Below are positions 1-10,192 of a DNA stretch of 64,000 bases, one piece after another (within the stretch, counting starts at the first letter, position 1; each line of letters opens with the position of its first letter). The notes under the pieces are model-generated. The model ran no database searches, was not told the origin of the DNA, and saw only the letters and a program-made list of their open reading frames with translations. The stretch is taken from assembly GCF_000243415.2 (NCBI RefSeq), contig NZ_KI912270.1, forward strand, positions 620,001 to 684,000. Reading direction: 5' to 3'. Made by a program: the position numbers and the translations under genes. This DNA is from Mycolicibacterium tusciae JS617 (GTDB lineage Bacteria; Actinomycetota; Actinomycetes; Mycobacteriales; Mycobacteriaceae).

Positions 1-778
1 AGGCGTTTTCGGAATCGCTCACGCGCGAACGGAAGTCGGCGGCATCGTCACTGTCGGCGATGGTCTGCGCCCAGTCGGTGAATCCGCCCATGAACTCGCG
101 GTAGTTGTGCACCGAGCACGCGACGAAGTCGAACTGGCCATCCTTCTTGATCGCTCCGACCGGGCAGGCCGCCACACAGAGTTTGCATTCCAGACAGGGT
201 GAATAGTCAAGCGGCTCACCGTAACTGCTGATCGCAGAAGCCACGAGCACCGTACCCAGGAGGATGAAGTTGCCGAACTTCGGGTGAATCACGTTGCGGT
301 GAATTCCCATCACACCGAGACCGGAGGCGACCGCGACGGGTTTGTGCGCCACCACCCAGATGCGGCCGGGGAATCGGTCCATCTCCATCGGGAACGACAT
401 GGACGGATTGATGGCGCGGTAGCCGGCATCTTCGAGCGCACGGGTGATCCGGTGTGCGGCCTCATTCATGATCTCTCCGCTGCGGTGGAACTCCTGATTT
501 GCGACGCTGCGAGCCGTCGACCTGACGTTGTCGCGGTTCATCTTCACGACCAGGGATATGTAGCTGCGTGTGCCGGGCAGTGCGGCGTCGACGTGCTCCC
601 GCTCGGAGGCCAGGTCAGGGTTGTCGACGCTGGCGAACGCGACGTCGTCGGCGCCCGCGTCCAGACACAGCTTGCGCAGCCAGTCGGCGTCGATAACGCC
701 TGGTCGCTGCCGAGTTCGCGACCGCACCTTGCGGACCGTCGGATGCTCGGCGAGCCGGGCGGGGATGCTGTCCGTCAT
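1..778 (-). CDS. 4Fe-4S ferredoxin-type protein, QueG-like (partial, runs off left edge)
   Basis: The minus strand is open from an ATG at 778 to the window edge (259 residues visible, C-terminus missing). The N-terminal part resembles the substrate domain of epoxyqueuosine-reductase or reductive-dehalogenase type iron-sulfur proteins. A ferredoxin cluster motif, CLECKLCVAACP, lies near residue 200. A second cluster would be expected nearby; one further Cys is seen in VACSVHNYRE. The start is supported by a TACTAT hexamer at 786-791, seven nt before the ATG, which suggests a leaderless mRNA. That hexamer lies inside an 18-bp palindrome, so expression is probably repressor-controlled. The substrate is unknown; a true queuosine role is not shown. 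Confidence 0.75.
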   Translation of the reverse strand, partial: MTDSIPARLAEHPTVRKVRSRTRQRPGVIDADWLRKLCLDAGADDVAFASVDNPDLASEREHVDAALPGTRSYISLVVKMNRDNVRSTARSVANQEFHRSGEIMNEAAHRITRALEDAGYRAINPSMSFPMEMDRFPGRIWVVAHKPVAVASGLGVMGIHRNVIHPKFGNFILLGTVLVASAISSYGEPLDYSPCLECKLCVAACPVGAIKKDGQFDFVACSVHNYREFMGGFTDWAQTIADSDDAADFRSRVSDSENA

Positions 779-782
779 TCTA

Positions 783-800
783 GGTATAGTACACAATACC
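783..800. promoter_or_regulatory. Palindromic operator over the -10 of the 4Fe-4S gene
   Basis: GGTATAGTACACAATACC is an 18-bp imperfect palindrome (arms GGTATAGTA and GGTATTGTG, 7 of 9 matching). It covers the TACTAT -10 hexamer of the minus-strand gene starting at 778. The size and placement suit a TetR-type repressor site. No regulator gene is visible; it may lie outside the window. Confidence 0.45.
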
Positions 801-896
801 CAGCTGTTGGCCAGACCGTGAAGGCTGCCGGACGCCCGCGTAAAGAAAACCGTTCTGATAGCGCGTGGTATGCGCTGGTGCGGGTAGACCGGAGGC

Positions 897-1442
897 ATGC
901 ACGGCGTGCGAGGCGGCTCCCGGGCGATCAGCGGCGGCTGGCGGCGCCTACTCGGTGGTGACCGCCCGTGGGGCTCAGTGGACATTCGGCCGGATCGTTT
1001 CGGGCTGACGCGGTATCAGCTGACCGTGTACCCGCCTGGTATCAGCGAGTCTGAGCGACGACGCATTCGTCTGGCGCGCTGGTGGCCGATGTGGGCGGCG
1101 CCGGTGTGGATCATCTGCCAAATCGTCGCCGGCGAACTGACCGGACCGTGGGAAGCGCTGGCGATCTCGACCGCCTGCTACCTCGGACTCGGACTGGCAG
1201 CCGTCGTGATGGCAGGCGATCAGCGGCGGCAGGTGAGGACGATCGGCGCAGCTGTCCTGGTTGGCTACGACGACCCGGAGTCAGCGGAAACCGTCGACAG
1301 ATTGAAAATCCTCGCATCCCACCTCATCGAGGCCGATACCCGCATGCAAGAGGGTCGACTGTCGCCTACCGAACACGAGCTCATCTGGTGGGGTGTGTAC
1401 GACTCGATGGCAACGGATCGCCCAGCCGCCACCAGCACCTAG
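897..1442 (+). CDS. Hypothetical membrane protein, DUF6611-like
   Basis: This 181-residue protein has a basic N-terminus, then a segment with two closely spaced hydrophobic helices (about residues 62-80, starting near WPMWAAPVWIICQIVAG, and 85-105, ACYLGLGLAAVVMAG). A soluble C-terminal helix-rich tail contains a WWGVYDSM stretch. It looks like a mycobacterial family of unknown function that I recall as DUF6611. GGAGG sits immediately before the ATG, which is close for a ribosome site, so a slightly later start is possible. It converges with the exporter permease gene, and the two 3' ends overlap by 4 nt. Confidence 0.6.
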   Translation: MHGVRGGSRAISGGWRRLLGGDRPWGSVDIRPDRFGLTRYQLTVYPPGISESERRRIRLARWWPMWAAPVWIICQIVAGELTGPWEALAISTACYLGLGLAAVVMAGDQRRQVRTIGAAVLVGYDDPESAETVDRLKILASHLIEADTRMQEGRLSPTEHELIWWGVYDSMATDRPAATST

Positions 1443-2287
1443 TCGCCCGTGCGGCGCGCATAGGCCCGCAGCGCAAATGGCGCGACCACCGCCGTGATCG
1501 CCAACGACCACAAAATTGTCGCGAGCACCGGATGGTGTAGCGGCAGTTGGGCATCCGGCGGGGCGGGCGGGCCGTTGCCCCACAGTTCGCGCACCGCCTG
1601 GGCCAGCGAGGACACCGGATTCCACTCAGCGATCACCCGAAGCCACCGCGGCATGGGTTCGGTCGGCGCGAAGGTGTTGGCCAGGAAAGTGATTGGAAAC
1701 AGCACGGTGAACATCACCCCGTTGACCGCTTCGACCGATCGCATCAGCGAACCGATCAAAATGCCGAACCAGATCATCCCGAAGCCGAACACCAGGATCA
1801 GCGCGAAGGCGAGCACCGCGTCAACCACACCGCCGCGGATCCGCCATCCGATGCACAGCCCCGTCACCGCCATCACCACCACACCGATCGACGAGTGCAG
1901 CAGGCTGGCGATGCTGCGACCGATCAGCACGGCCGACCGCCGGATAGGCAACGATCGGAACCGGTCGATAATGCCCTTCTCGATATCGGCGGTGATGCCG
2001 GTGGACACCACGAACGCGGTGAACACAATGGTCTGCGCCTGGATGCCCGGAAGCAGGAACTCGCGGTAGGACGCGCTGCCCCTGGTCGCGATCGATGCAC
2101 CGAACACGAACGCAAACAGCAGCACGAACATGATGGGCTGCACCGTGACGTCACTCAGCATCTCGGGCATCCGTTTGGTGTGGATCATGTTGCGTTTGAC
2201 CATGATCCAGGACTGCTCAACGATGTTCGTCTGGCGGGTCTGCGGTCGCTCGATGGTGTCGTTCGCCCTGTCCTCAGTGGTGGTCAC
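1439..2287 (-). CDS. ABC-2 type exporter permease, DrrB-like
   Basis: This 282-residue integral membrane protein is the permease half of a two-gene drug or lipid exporter of the daunorubicin-resistance (DrrAB) type. A cytoplasmic N-terminal stretch (about 45 residues, with RNMIHTKRMPEML) leads to six hydrophobic segments, the last near the C-terminus (ATILWSLAITAVVAPFALRAY). The conserved ABC-2 region GIQAQTIVFTAF and the loop IIDRFRSLPI precede the third helix, as in the family. Its ATG overlaps the stop of the ATPase gene by four nt (ATGA), so the two are co-translated. The substrate cannot be told from sequence. Confidence 0.88.
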   Translation of the reverse strand: MTTTEDRANDTIERPQTRQTNIVEQSWIMVKRNMIHTKRMPEMLSDVTVQPIMFVLLFAFVFGASIATRGSASYREFLLPGIQAQTIVFTAFVVSTGITADIEKGIIDRFRSLPIRRSAVLIGRSIASLLHSSIGVVVMAVTGLCIGWRIRGGVVDAVLAFALILVFGFGMIWFGILIGSLMRSVEAVNGVMFTVLFPITFLANTFAPTEPMPRWLRVIAEWNPVSSLAQAVRELWGNGPPAPPDAQLPLHHPVLATILWSLAITAVVAPFALRAYARRTGD

Positions 2288-3255
2288 GCGCCGACCTCCT
2301 CGACGTCGTCACCGTCGGCGCGGTGGCCGGTCAGGGATAGGAACACGTCGTCCAGACTGGGCCGCGACAATCCGATGTCGTCGACTTCGATCGCACGTTC
2401 CTGCAGCCAACCGGCGACGCGGGTCAACTCCGCGATGCCGTCGGCGGCCGCGGTGAGCTGCCGCGCGCCCACGTCGACATGGACCTCGGTACCTGTGCGG
2501 GCAATCAGCTCCCGCGCCGCAGGCAGGTCGGTGCCGTGGGACACCGTGACGACCAGGCTGGCGTTGCCCGCCTGCTGCTTGAGCTGCAGTGGCGTGCCCT
2601 GCGCGATGATCCGGCCGTGGTTCACGACGACGATGTTGTCGGCGAGCTGGTCGGCTTCTTCGAGGTACTGCGTGGTCAGCAACAGCGTGGTGCCGTCGGC
2701 CACGAGTCGGCGCAGCATCTCCCACAGATCGCTGCGGCTGCGCGGGTCCAGGCCGGTGGTCGGCTCGTCGAGGAACAGCACTGGCGGTGAGGCGATGAGG
2801 CTGACGGCGAGGTCGAGCCGTCGCCGCATGCCGCCGGAGTATCCGCGTACCGGTCTGTCGGCGGCGTCAGCGATCGAAAACTGCTCCAGCAGTTGGCTTC
2901 CCAGACGGTCGAGGTCGCGACGTCCGATGCCGTAGAGGCCGCCGATCATCCGGATGTTCTCGCGTCCGGTCAGCAGTTCGTCGACGGTGGCGACCTGGCC
3001 GGTGAGGCCCATGTTGCGACGCACCATGTCGGGTTCGCGCAGGACGTCGTAGCCGGCGACGGTGGCCGTCCCGCTGGTCGGCACCGTCAACGTCGTCATC
3101 ATCCGGACGGTGGTGGTCTTGCCCGCCCCGTTGGGCCCGAGCAGCCCAAGCACCGTGCCGGGTGGCACCACGAAGCTCACTCCGTCGACGGCTGGTCTGT
3201 CGGTGTCACCGAATTTCTTGACGAGGTCAATGGCCCCAATAGCCGGGGAGGTCAT
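2284..3255 (-). CDS. ABC exporter ATP-binding protein, DrrA-like
   Basis: This 323-residue ATPase powers the neighbouring DrrB-like permease. Walker A GPNGAGKTT lies at about residues 40-48, the ABC signature YSGGM at 139-143, and Walker B VLFLDEPTTGLD at 159-170. A C-terminal DrrA-type extension ends RPSLDDVFLSLTGHRAD. I chose the ATG at 3255 (MTSPAIGAIDLVKKFG), because the in-frame start at 3285 adds ten residues with no family match. It lies 52 nt downstream of pks16 on the same strand, with a short hairpin between them, so it may be partly co-transcribed with pks16. Confidence 0.9.
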   Translation of the reverse strand: MTSPAIGAIDLVKKFGDTDRPAVDGVSFVVPPGTVLGLLGPNGAGKTTTVRMMTTLTVPTSGTATVAGYDVLREPDMVRRNMGLTGQVATVDELLTGRENIRMIGGLYGIGRRDLDRLGSQLLEQFSIADAADRPVRGYSGGMRRRLDLAVSLIASPPVLFLDEPTTGLDPRSRSDLWEMLRRLVADGTTLLLTTQYLEEADQLADNIVVVNHGRIIAQGTPLQLKQQAGNASLVVTVSHGTDLPAARELIARTGTEVHVDVGARQLTAAADGIAELTRVAGWLQERAIEVDDIGLSRPSLDDVFLSLTGHRADGDDVEEVGA

Positions 3256-3287
3256 GGGGTCGACCGTATCGACCCGCCCCGACATCG

Positions 3288-3307
3288 CGCGAACGCTTTA
3301 GTTCGCG
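3288..3307 (-). terminator. Small hairpin after pks16
   Basis: CGCGAAC and GTTCGCG form a 7-bp stem with a 6-nt loop just after the pks16 stop codon. There is no T run, so it may only attenuate read-through into the DrrAB-like genes. Confidence 0.3.
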
Positions 3308-4942
3308 TTAGGTGACCAGCGAGACGGAGTTGGAGCGGCGCAGCTTGCCCGACGGGGTCTTCGGGATGCTGCCCGGCCCGAGTACCACGACATTGCGCGG
3401 CCGCACGTCGACCTCGGCCACCACCTCATGGGCGACCTGATGCTCGATGCGGCGCACCTCGACCGGGTCCTGCCAGGCATTGGACTCCACGGCCACCGCG
3501 AACGTCTCGCGCGAATGACCCGCGTCCAGTCGCACCGCGACGGCGCAGCCGGGCCGTACTCCCTCGACGCGGCCGGCGGCACGCTCGATGTCAGTCGGGT
3601 AGATGTTGCGGCCGGCCATGATGATGACGTCCTTGACGCGCCCGCAGACGATGACGTTGCCTTCTTCGGTTATATAGCCGAGGTCACCGGTGTCATACCA
3701 GCCGTGCTCGTCCTGAGCGGGGATGAAACCGCCCATGGTGATGTAACCGGGCGTCAGGCTCTCGCCACGCAATTCGATGACGCCGACGCCGCGCGGGGGC
3801 ATCACGTTGCCGTGCTCGTCGATGACGCGGGCCTCGAGGTCCGTCAGCAGCGGGCCCAGCGAGGCCAGTCGCCGGGTGTTGCCCTTGGTGGCGGGTACGG
3901 CCCGGCGCAGTGCGGCGAGCAGATCGGCGTCGACCTCGTCGACAACGAGGCCGGCGCCGCACGGCGAGAACGACACCGCGAGGGTGGTCTCGGCCATTCC
4001 GTAAGCGGGCAGGATCGCATCGGGCTTCAGACCGAACGGCTTGCCCGCGTCCAGCAGGTCCTCGACGTCGGCGGGCTCGACGGGCTCGGCGCCCGACAGT
4101 GCGAACCGCAGCGTCGACAGGTCGAACTCGCCCGGCTTGGCCTGGCGCCGCAGCCGCTTGGCGAACAGCGCGTACGCGAAGTTCGGCGCCGCGGTCATGG
4201 TGCCCTTGTACTTGTCGATGAGCTTGGCCCACAGCAGCGTGTCGCGCAGGAAGTCCATCGGCGTGACCTTGACCAGTTCCGCGCCGAAGTACATCGGGAT
4301 GGTGAGGAAGCCGACCATGCCCATGTCGTGGAAGCAGGGCAGCCAGCTGACCATGACGTCCGTCTCGACGTCGTACTCGGCGCCGATGAACATCGCCTCG
4401 GCATTGGAGTGGATGTTGCGGTGCGTGATCTGCACCGCCTTAGGCGAGCCAGTGGACCCGCTCGTCAGCTGCATCAGCGCGAGGTCGTCCTCGCCGACCT
4501 CGATCGGGTCGACCGGTTCCGACGCCAACAGGTCGGCGACGGTCAAAACCTTGATGCCCTTCTCCTCGAGCACCGGGATCGCCACCAGGAACGGCTCGGA
4601 GACGATGACGGCCTTGGCCTCGATCATGCCGATGACATTCATCGTGTCCTCGGCCCAGATCACCAGGTCGGTCCGCGGCGTGGGCTGGTGGAGCATCGTC
4701 AGGCAGGCACCACGCATCCACAGGCCCTGCGCGACCGGCGCGATCTCGACCGGGAAGCCCGCCAGCACGCCGACCGAATCCCCCAGGCCGATGCCGGCCG
4801 CCGCAAGGCCGCCGGCCACAGCGCGGGCCCGCCCGTGAACCTCACCCCAGGTGTGGCGAACAGGCTCGTACGGTTCACCGGTGACCATGCCCGTCGTGAC
4901 GGTGCGGGCGTTTCGGTACATCTTGTCGGTGAATCGGCTCAC
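3308..4942 (-). CDS. pks16: Fatty acyl-AMP ligase / acyl-CoA synthetase-like, Pks16
   Basis: This 544-residue ANL-superfamily adenylating enzyme activates a fatty or other carboxylic acid as acyl-AMP. The P-loop-like motif [10 protein letters not shown] is near residue 159. The A5 motif is seen as [15 protein letters not shown] and the A7 motif as GWYDTGDLG. The C-terminal lysine lies in [12 protein letters not shown]. Length and sequence match the M. tuberculosis protein called Pks16 (Rv1013), which despite its name has no ketosynthase. I chose the GTG at 4942 ([10 protein letters not shown]) because AGGAGG sits seven nt upstream; the ATG at 4972 lacks a ribosome site. The physiological substrate is unknown. 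Its neighbour ispE matches the M. tuberculosis order. Confidence 0.9.
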   Translation of the reverse strand: MSRFTDKMYRNARTVTTGMVTGEPYEPVRHTWGEVHGRARAVAGGLAAAGIGLGDSVGVLAGFPVEIAPVAQGLWMRGACLTMLHQPTPRTDLVIWAEDTMNVIGMIEAKAVIVSEPFLVAIPVLEEKGIKVLTVADLLASEPVDPIEVGEDDLALMQLTSGSTGSPKAVQITHRNIHSNAEAMFIGAEYDVETDVMVSWLPCFHDMGMVGFLTIPMYFGAELVKVTPMDFLRDTLLWAKLIDKYKGTMTAAPNFAYALFAKRLRRQAKPGEFDLSTLRFALSGAEPVEPADVEDLLDAGKPFGLKPDAILPAYGMAETTLAVSFSPCGAGLVVDEVDADLLAALRRAVPATKGNTRRLASLGPLLTDLEARVIDEHGNVMPPRGVGVIELRGESLTPGYITMGGFIPAQDEHGWYDTGDLGYITEEGNVIVCGRVKDVIIMAGRNIYPTDIERAAGRVEGVRPGCAVAVRLDAGHSRETFAVAVESNAWQDPVEVRRIEHQVAHEVVAEVDVRPRNVVVLGPGSIPKTPSGKLRRSNSVSLVT

Positions 4943-5151
4943 GCCAACCTCCTCGGTTTCCGAACAGGACATGCCCGGCTGTAATGCTCCGCCTGATCAG
5001 GGGCGCTTTCCAGCAGACGCGCATACAAATGGGGAGCAGTTAAGTCTCGAAACGGTGATACCTCAGGGCCGCGACCGGCTATGACGAATCGCCCACCGGA
5101 GTTGCCGACGGGCCCAAACGTCGCGTCCAAACCATGACCGCTAGTTTTCAC
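4939..5151 (-). CDS. Possible 70-residue leader ORF coupled to pks16
   Basis: A 70-codon ORF starting at GTG 5151 ends in a TGA that overlaps the pks16 GTG start (GTGA, 4939-4942), the arrangement typical of translational coupling. A TAAGAT hexamer lies 8 nt before the GTG and could give a leaderless start. No domain is recognisable and third-position GC is clearly lower than in neighbouring genes, so it may not encode a selected protein. M. tuberculosis annotates a small gene (Rv1012) at this place; I cannot tell whether they are related. The rest of 5152-5315 holds nothing else that I can support. Confidence 0.3.
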   Translation of the reverse strand: MKTSGHGLDATFGPVGNSGGRFVIAGRGPEVSPFRDLTAPHLYARLLESAPDQAEHYSRACPVRKPRRLA

Positions 5152-5315
5152 CGTCGATCATCTTAGGCAACTCTTAAGTAACTGCCAAACTCTCGCGCGT
5201 ATTGAGGCCTGAGTCACACCCTGCCTTGGCCTCGTCCGCACGCTCGTTCACGGGCCCTCTCGGGGCGGTTTCAGTTGGTCTACGTACAACAACCGTGCGC
5301 TCGGCGCGGGGTGCG

Positions 5316-6278
5316 TCAAACGGACGCCGACGGCGCAGGCACCACCCGCGCGCCCTGCACGGGGCCACTGGCGACGCGCACCGTCCGGCAGACCCCCTCC
5401 CCGGCCATCTGGGTGGCGACGTCGACCGCCGAGGACGCCGACGAGCAGAGGAAGGCACACGTGGGTCCGGAGCCCGAAACGATGCCGGCCAGCGCCCCGG
5501 CGTCGGTGCCTGCGCGCAGTGTGCGGCGCAGTCCGGGGTCGAGGCTCAGCGCCGCCGGTTGCAGGTCGTTGCCGAGCAGCGGTGCCAGCTGTGCCGGATC
5601 GCCGGAGGCCAGGGCCGCGAGCACCGGCTCGGGATCGTCGAGACGGGGCGGAGCCTCGCGGTCTGACGTCTCACGCAACCGATCGAGCTCCGCGAACACA
5701 GCCGGTGTCGACAGCTCGCCCGCGGCGAAGGCCAGCACCCAGTGAAATGTGTTGCGGGCGAGCACCGTTGCCAACTCCTCGCCGCGGCCGGTGCCCAGGG
5801 CGGTGCCGCCGTGCAGCGCGAAGGGGACGTCGCTGCCCAATTGAGCGGCGAGCACATGGAGGTCGCGCCGAGCAACCCCGAGCTCCCACAGAGTGTTCAT
5901 CGCGACGAGCACCGCTGCGGCGTTGGCGCTGCCGCCTGCCATCCCACCGGCAACGGGGATCGATTTCTCGACGGTTATCGCCACGTCGGGTGCCCGCCCG
6001 ACGTGGTCAGCGAGTAGCTCGGCGGCTCTCCACGCGAGGTTGCGTTCGTCGGTCGGCAGCGTGTCCGCGCCTTCGCCCGCCAGCTCCAGCGACAGCACGT
6101 CGGCGTTGCGGACGGTGATCTCGTCGAGCAGCGAAACCGCGTGAAAAACGGTGGTCAGCTCGTGATAGCCGTCGTCTCGGCGATCGCCGACCTCGAGGTA
6201 GAGGTTGACCTTGCCCGGCACCCGCACCGTGACCGATCCGGTCGGAACCCACTCGGATGCGGTGTTGCCATTGGACAC
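5316..6278 (-). CDS. ispE: 4-diphosphocytidyl-2-C-methyl-D-erythritol kinase
   Basis: This 320-residue GHMP-family kinase phosphorylates CDP-methylerythritol in the cytosolic MEP isoprenoid pathway. The N-terminal [22 protein letters not shown] and the ATP-binding glycine-rich motif [15 protein letters not shown] are both present. The C-terminal region carries [14 protein letters not shown]. The start is GTG 6278, supported by a TAGTGT hexamer six nt upstream, so it is probably leaderless. In M. tuberculosis ispE is transcribed from the rpfB-ksgA operon; here a divergent kinase gene separates it from ksgA, so it needs its own promoter. No other gene of the pathway is in the window. Confidence 0.95.
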   Translation of the reverse strand: MSNGNTASEWVPTGSVTVRVPGKVNLYLEVGDRRDDGYHELTTVFHAVSLLDEITVRNADVLSLELAGEGADTLPTDERNLAWRAAELLADHVGRAPDVAITVEKSIPVAGGMAGGSANAAAVLVAMNTLWELGVARRDLHVLAAQLGSDVPFALHGGTALGTGRGEELATVLARNTFHWVLAFAAGELSTPAVFAELDRLRETSDREAPPRLDDPEPVLAALASGDPAQLAPLLGNDLQPAALSLDPGLRRTLRAGTDAGALAGIVSGSGPTCAFLCSSASSAVDVATQMAGEGVCRTVRVASGPVQGARVVPAPSASV

Positions 6279-6284
6279 CAGACG

Positions 6285-6290
6285 ACACTA
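6285..6290 (-). promoter_or_regulatory. -10 element of ispE
   Basis: TAGTGT fits the mycobacterial SigA -10 pattern TANNNT and lies six nt before the ispE GTG, predicting a leaderless transcript. No convincing -35 is seen. Confidence 0.5.
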
Positions 6291-6349
6291 TCGGAGTAGG
6301 GGTTGCCCAAGTGGCCGTCTGAGCAGGTCAATGTCGCTGACGAAACCCC

Positions 6350-6355
6350 TAGTCT
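6350..6355 (+). promoter_or_regulatory. -10 element of the Ser/Thr kinase gene
   Basis: TAGTCT lies six nt before the GTG at 6362. It mirrors the ispE promoter on the other strand, so both divergent genes appear to be leaderless. Confidence 0.5.
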
Positions 6356-6361
6356 GAGGAC

Positions 6362-7162
6362 GTGCTCTCGCCCGGCGAGGAGTTTGAAGGTCACGTCGTC
6401 GACCAAGTGCTGGGCCACGGCGGATACGCGACGGTGTACCGGGCGCGCGATATGGATTCGGATCGGGACGTGGCGCTCAAGGTGCTCCACGAGGATCGCC
6501 GCCACCTCGAGCACTTCGCGCGGCTGCGTCATGAGTTCGAATTCGCCCGTCGCCTAACCCATCCCCACATCGTGACGGTGTACAAGCGCGGCCCCACATG
6601 GCTGTCGATGGAACTTGTCTCCGGTGGCGGGATCATCGACGTGGACGCCATGGCGAAACGTCTTGCCGCACTGGAGCAGATCGCCGGTGCGTTGGACTAC
6701 ACCCACACCCGCGCAATCGTGCACTGCGATGTGAAACCAGCGAACATCCTCCTACACCAGGACGTACACCAGGACCTTTCCAGGGCTGTCCTGATCGACT
6801 TCGGAGTCGCCCACGCCATCACCGACGATGTCGGCTACCGTGCCACACAGATCGAGGCATCGCTGCCCTATGCCGCGCCGGAGCTGATCACCGGCCACGC
6901 CCCGACGGGAGCCACCGACGAGTACGCGCTGGCCTGCACCACCGTCGAGTTGATCACCGGATCTCCGCCGTTCACGGCGCCGTCTGGGCTTGGCCTCATC
7001 GACGCGCACCTGCACAGTCCGCCGCCGCGTTGGTCACGTGAAATCTCTTGGCTGCCACGCATATTCGACTCGATTGCGGCAAAGGCCCTGGCAAAGGCAC
7101 CAGCGGACCGCTACGCCACCTGCCGTGAGTTCGTCGCGCTGATCACCCGCGCGCTGCACTAG
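6362..7162 (+). CDS. Soluble Ser/Thr protein kinase, non-RD type
   Basis: This 266-residue protein is a bare eukaryotic-like kinase domain with no transmembrane helix or sensor. The glycine loop LGHGGYATVY is at residues 17-26 and the VALK lysine at 40. The catalytic loop HCDVKPAN is at 121-128 and DFG at 146-148. APE (AAPELI) and the peptide GATDEYAL follow. The usual HRD arginine is Cys122, making this a non-RD kinase whose activation may not need loop phosphorylation and could be redox-sensitive (inference). The GTG start is leaderless-type. The gene is divergent from ispE and convergent with ksgA, splitting an operon that is continuous in M. tuberculosis. Its substrates are unknown. Confidence 0.85.
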   Translation: MLSPGEEFEGHVVDQVLGHGGYATVYRARDMDSDRDVALKVLHEDRRHLEHFARLRHEFEFARRLTHPHIVTVYKRGPTWLSMELVSGGGIIDVDAMAKRLAALEQIAGALDYTHTRAIVHCDVKPANILLHQDVHQDLSRAVLIDFGVAHAITDDVGYRATQIEASLPYAAPELITGHAPTGATDEYALACTTVELITGSPPFTAPSGLGLIDAHLHSPPPRWSREISWLPRIFDSIAAKALAKAPADRYATCREFVALITRALH

Positions 7163-7176
7163 CGGCCGGCGCTACC

Positions 7177-9290
<2,114 letters not shown>

Positions 9291-9313
9291 TCACAAGACG
9301 GTAACGAAAAGCC

Positions 9314-10168
9314 TCACGGGCGGCAACTCGCCAGCCCATAGGCGCGAATGGCCGTCGAGGTAGTTTCCTGCGCAACGTCCTCGGCAGCGGTGCTGAGGAG
9401 TTCGGCCAGCGCACGGACAGTGTAGGGCAGGCAGTAGGGCTCGTTCGGCGCGCCTCGGTACGGATGCGGTGTCAGAAACGGCGCGTCGGTCTCGACGAGA
9501 AGTTGCTGAGGCGGGATCAGCGATGCCGCTTCCCGCAGTGCGGTGGCATTCCGGAAGCTCACGGTGCCGGACAGGCTCAGCAGCCAACCGTTGGCCACAC
9601 AAGTCCTGGCCATCTCGGCGTCCGACGAGAAACAGTGGAAGATCACGGTGTCCGGTGCGCCCTCGGCGCGCAGTACATCCAGCACGTCGGCGTCGGCGTC
9701 GCGGTTGTGGATCATCAGCGGCTTGCCGATGCGCTTGGCGAGGTCGATATGCCAGGCGAACGCGTCGCGCTGGGACGCAGCGTCGGCACAGCCCTCGAGC
9801 TTGCCCGGCCAGTACATGTCCATGCCGGTCTCCCCGACGGCGACGACGCGCGGATGGGAGGCCAGCCGCTCGATGACGGTCTTGGCCTCGTCGGTGAGTG
9901 CGTCGGCGCGGGTGGGGTGCAGCGCGACGGCACCGTAGACCCGCGAGTCGGCATCGACGGCATCGGTCACCCAACGCGCGGACTCGAGATCGTCAGCGAT
10001 CGTCACGACGGCCTGCACGCCGACGGCTTCGGCCCGGTCGACGATCGCGTGGATGCTCGCGGCATCGGTGGCACCGCAGGCGTCGAGATGGGTGTGCGCG
10101 TCGATGAGGGGTGCGAGCGGTTCCGGGGCCGGAGGCTTCTCCCGTCTGGCTGAACGCTTGTCACTCAC
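9314..10168 (-). CDS. tatD: TatD-family metal-dependent DNase
   Basis: This 284-residue TIM-barrel hydrolase is of the TatD/YcfH family, metal-dependent nucleases acting on 3' DNA ends and possibly in quality control. The metal ligands are visible: LIDAHTHLD near the N-terminus, GETGMD in the middle, IHNRDAD, FHCFSS, and ETDAPFLTP near the C-terminus. I chose GTG 10168 (VSDKRSARRE). A TATTGT hexamer six nt upstream indicates a leaderless start, and this avoids an overlong N-terminus. It is divergent from metG with overlapping -10 elements and upstream of rpfB, the same order as in M. tuberculosis. Confidence 0.9.
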   Translation of the reverse strand: MSDKRSARREKPPAPEPLAPLIDAHTHLDACGATDAASIHAIVDRAEAVGVQAVVTIADDLESARWVTDAVDADSRVYGAVALHPTRADALTDEAKTVIERLASHPRVVAVGETGMDMYWPGKLEGCADAASQRDAFAWHIDLAKRIGKPLMIHNRDADADVLDVLRAEGAPDTVIFHCFSSDAEMARTCVANGWLLSLSGTVSFRNATALREAASLIPPQQLLVETDAPFLTPHPYRGAPNEPYCLPYTVRALAELLSTAAEDVAQETTSTAIRAYGLASCRP

Positions 10169-10174
10169 CGCCAC

Positions 10175-10184
10175 ACAATAAGCT
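10175..10184. promoter_or_regulatory. Overlapping divergent -10 elements of tatD and metG
   Basis: On the minus strand TATTGT (10180-10175) lies six nt before the tatD GTG. On the plus strand TAAGCT (10179-10184) lies eight nt before the metG ATG. The two hexamers share two bases, so RNA polymerase can probably serve only one gene at a time. Confidence 0.5.
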
Positions 10185-10192
10185 GACGCCAA

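Noticed and set aside
284..961. 225-codon plus-strand ORF over the 4Fe-4S gene
   Set aside because: No ribosome site or domain. The minus strand encodes a CxxCxxCxxxCP protein and the ORF crosses its promoter palindrome.
1547..2935. 462-codon plus-strand ORF opposite the DrrAB-like genes
   Set aside because: Its protein is His/Arg/Asp-rich low-complexity sequence without domains, and the minus strand encodes two well-supported ABC subunits over the same bases.
3428..4984. 518-codon plus-strand ORF opposite pks16
   Set aside because: It is a codon-bias shadow of pks16. The pks16 product has all adenylation motifs and the antisense product has none.
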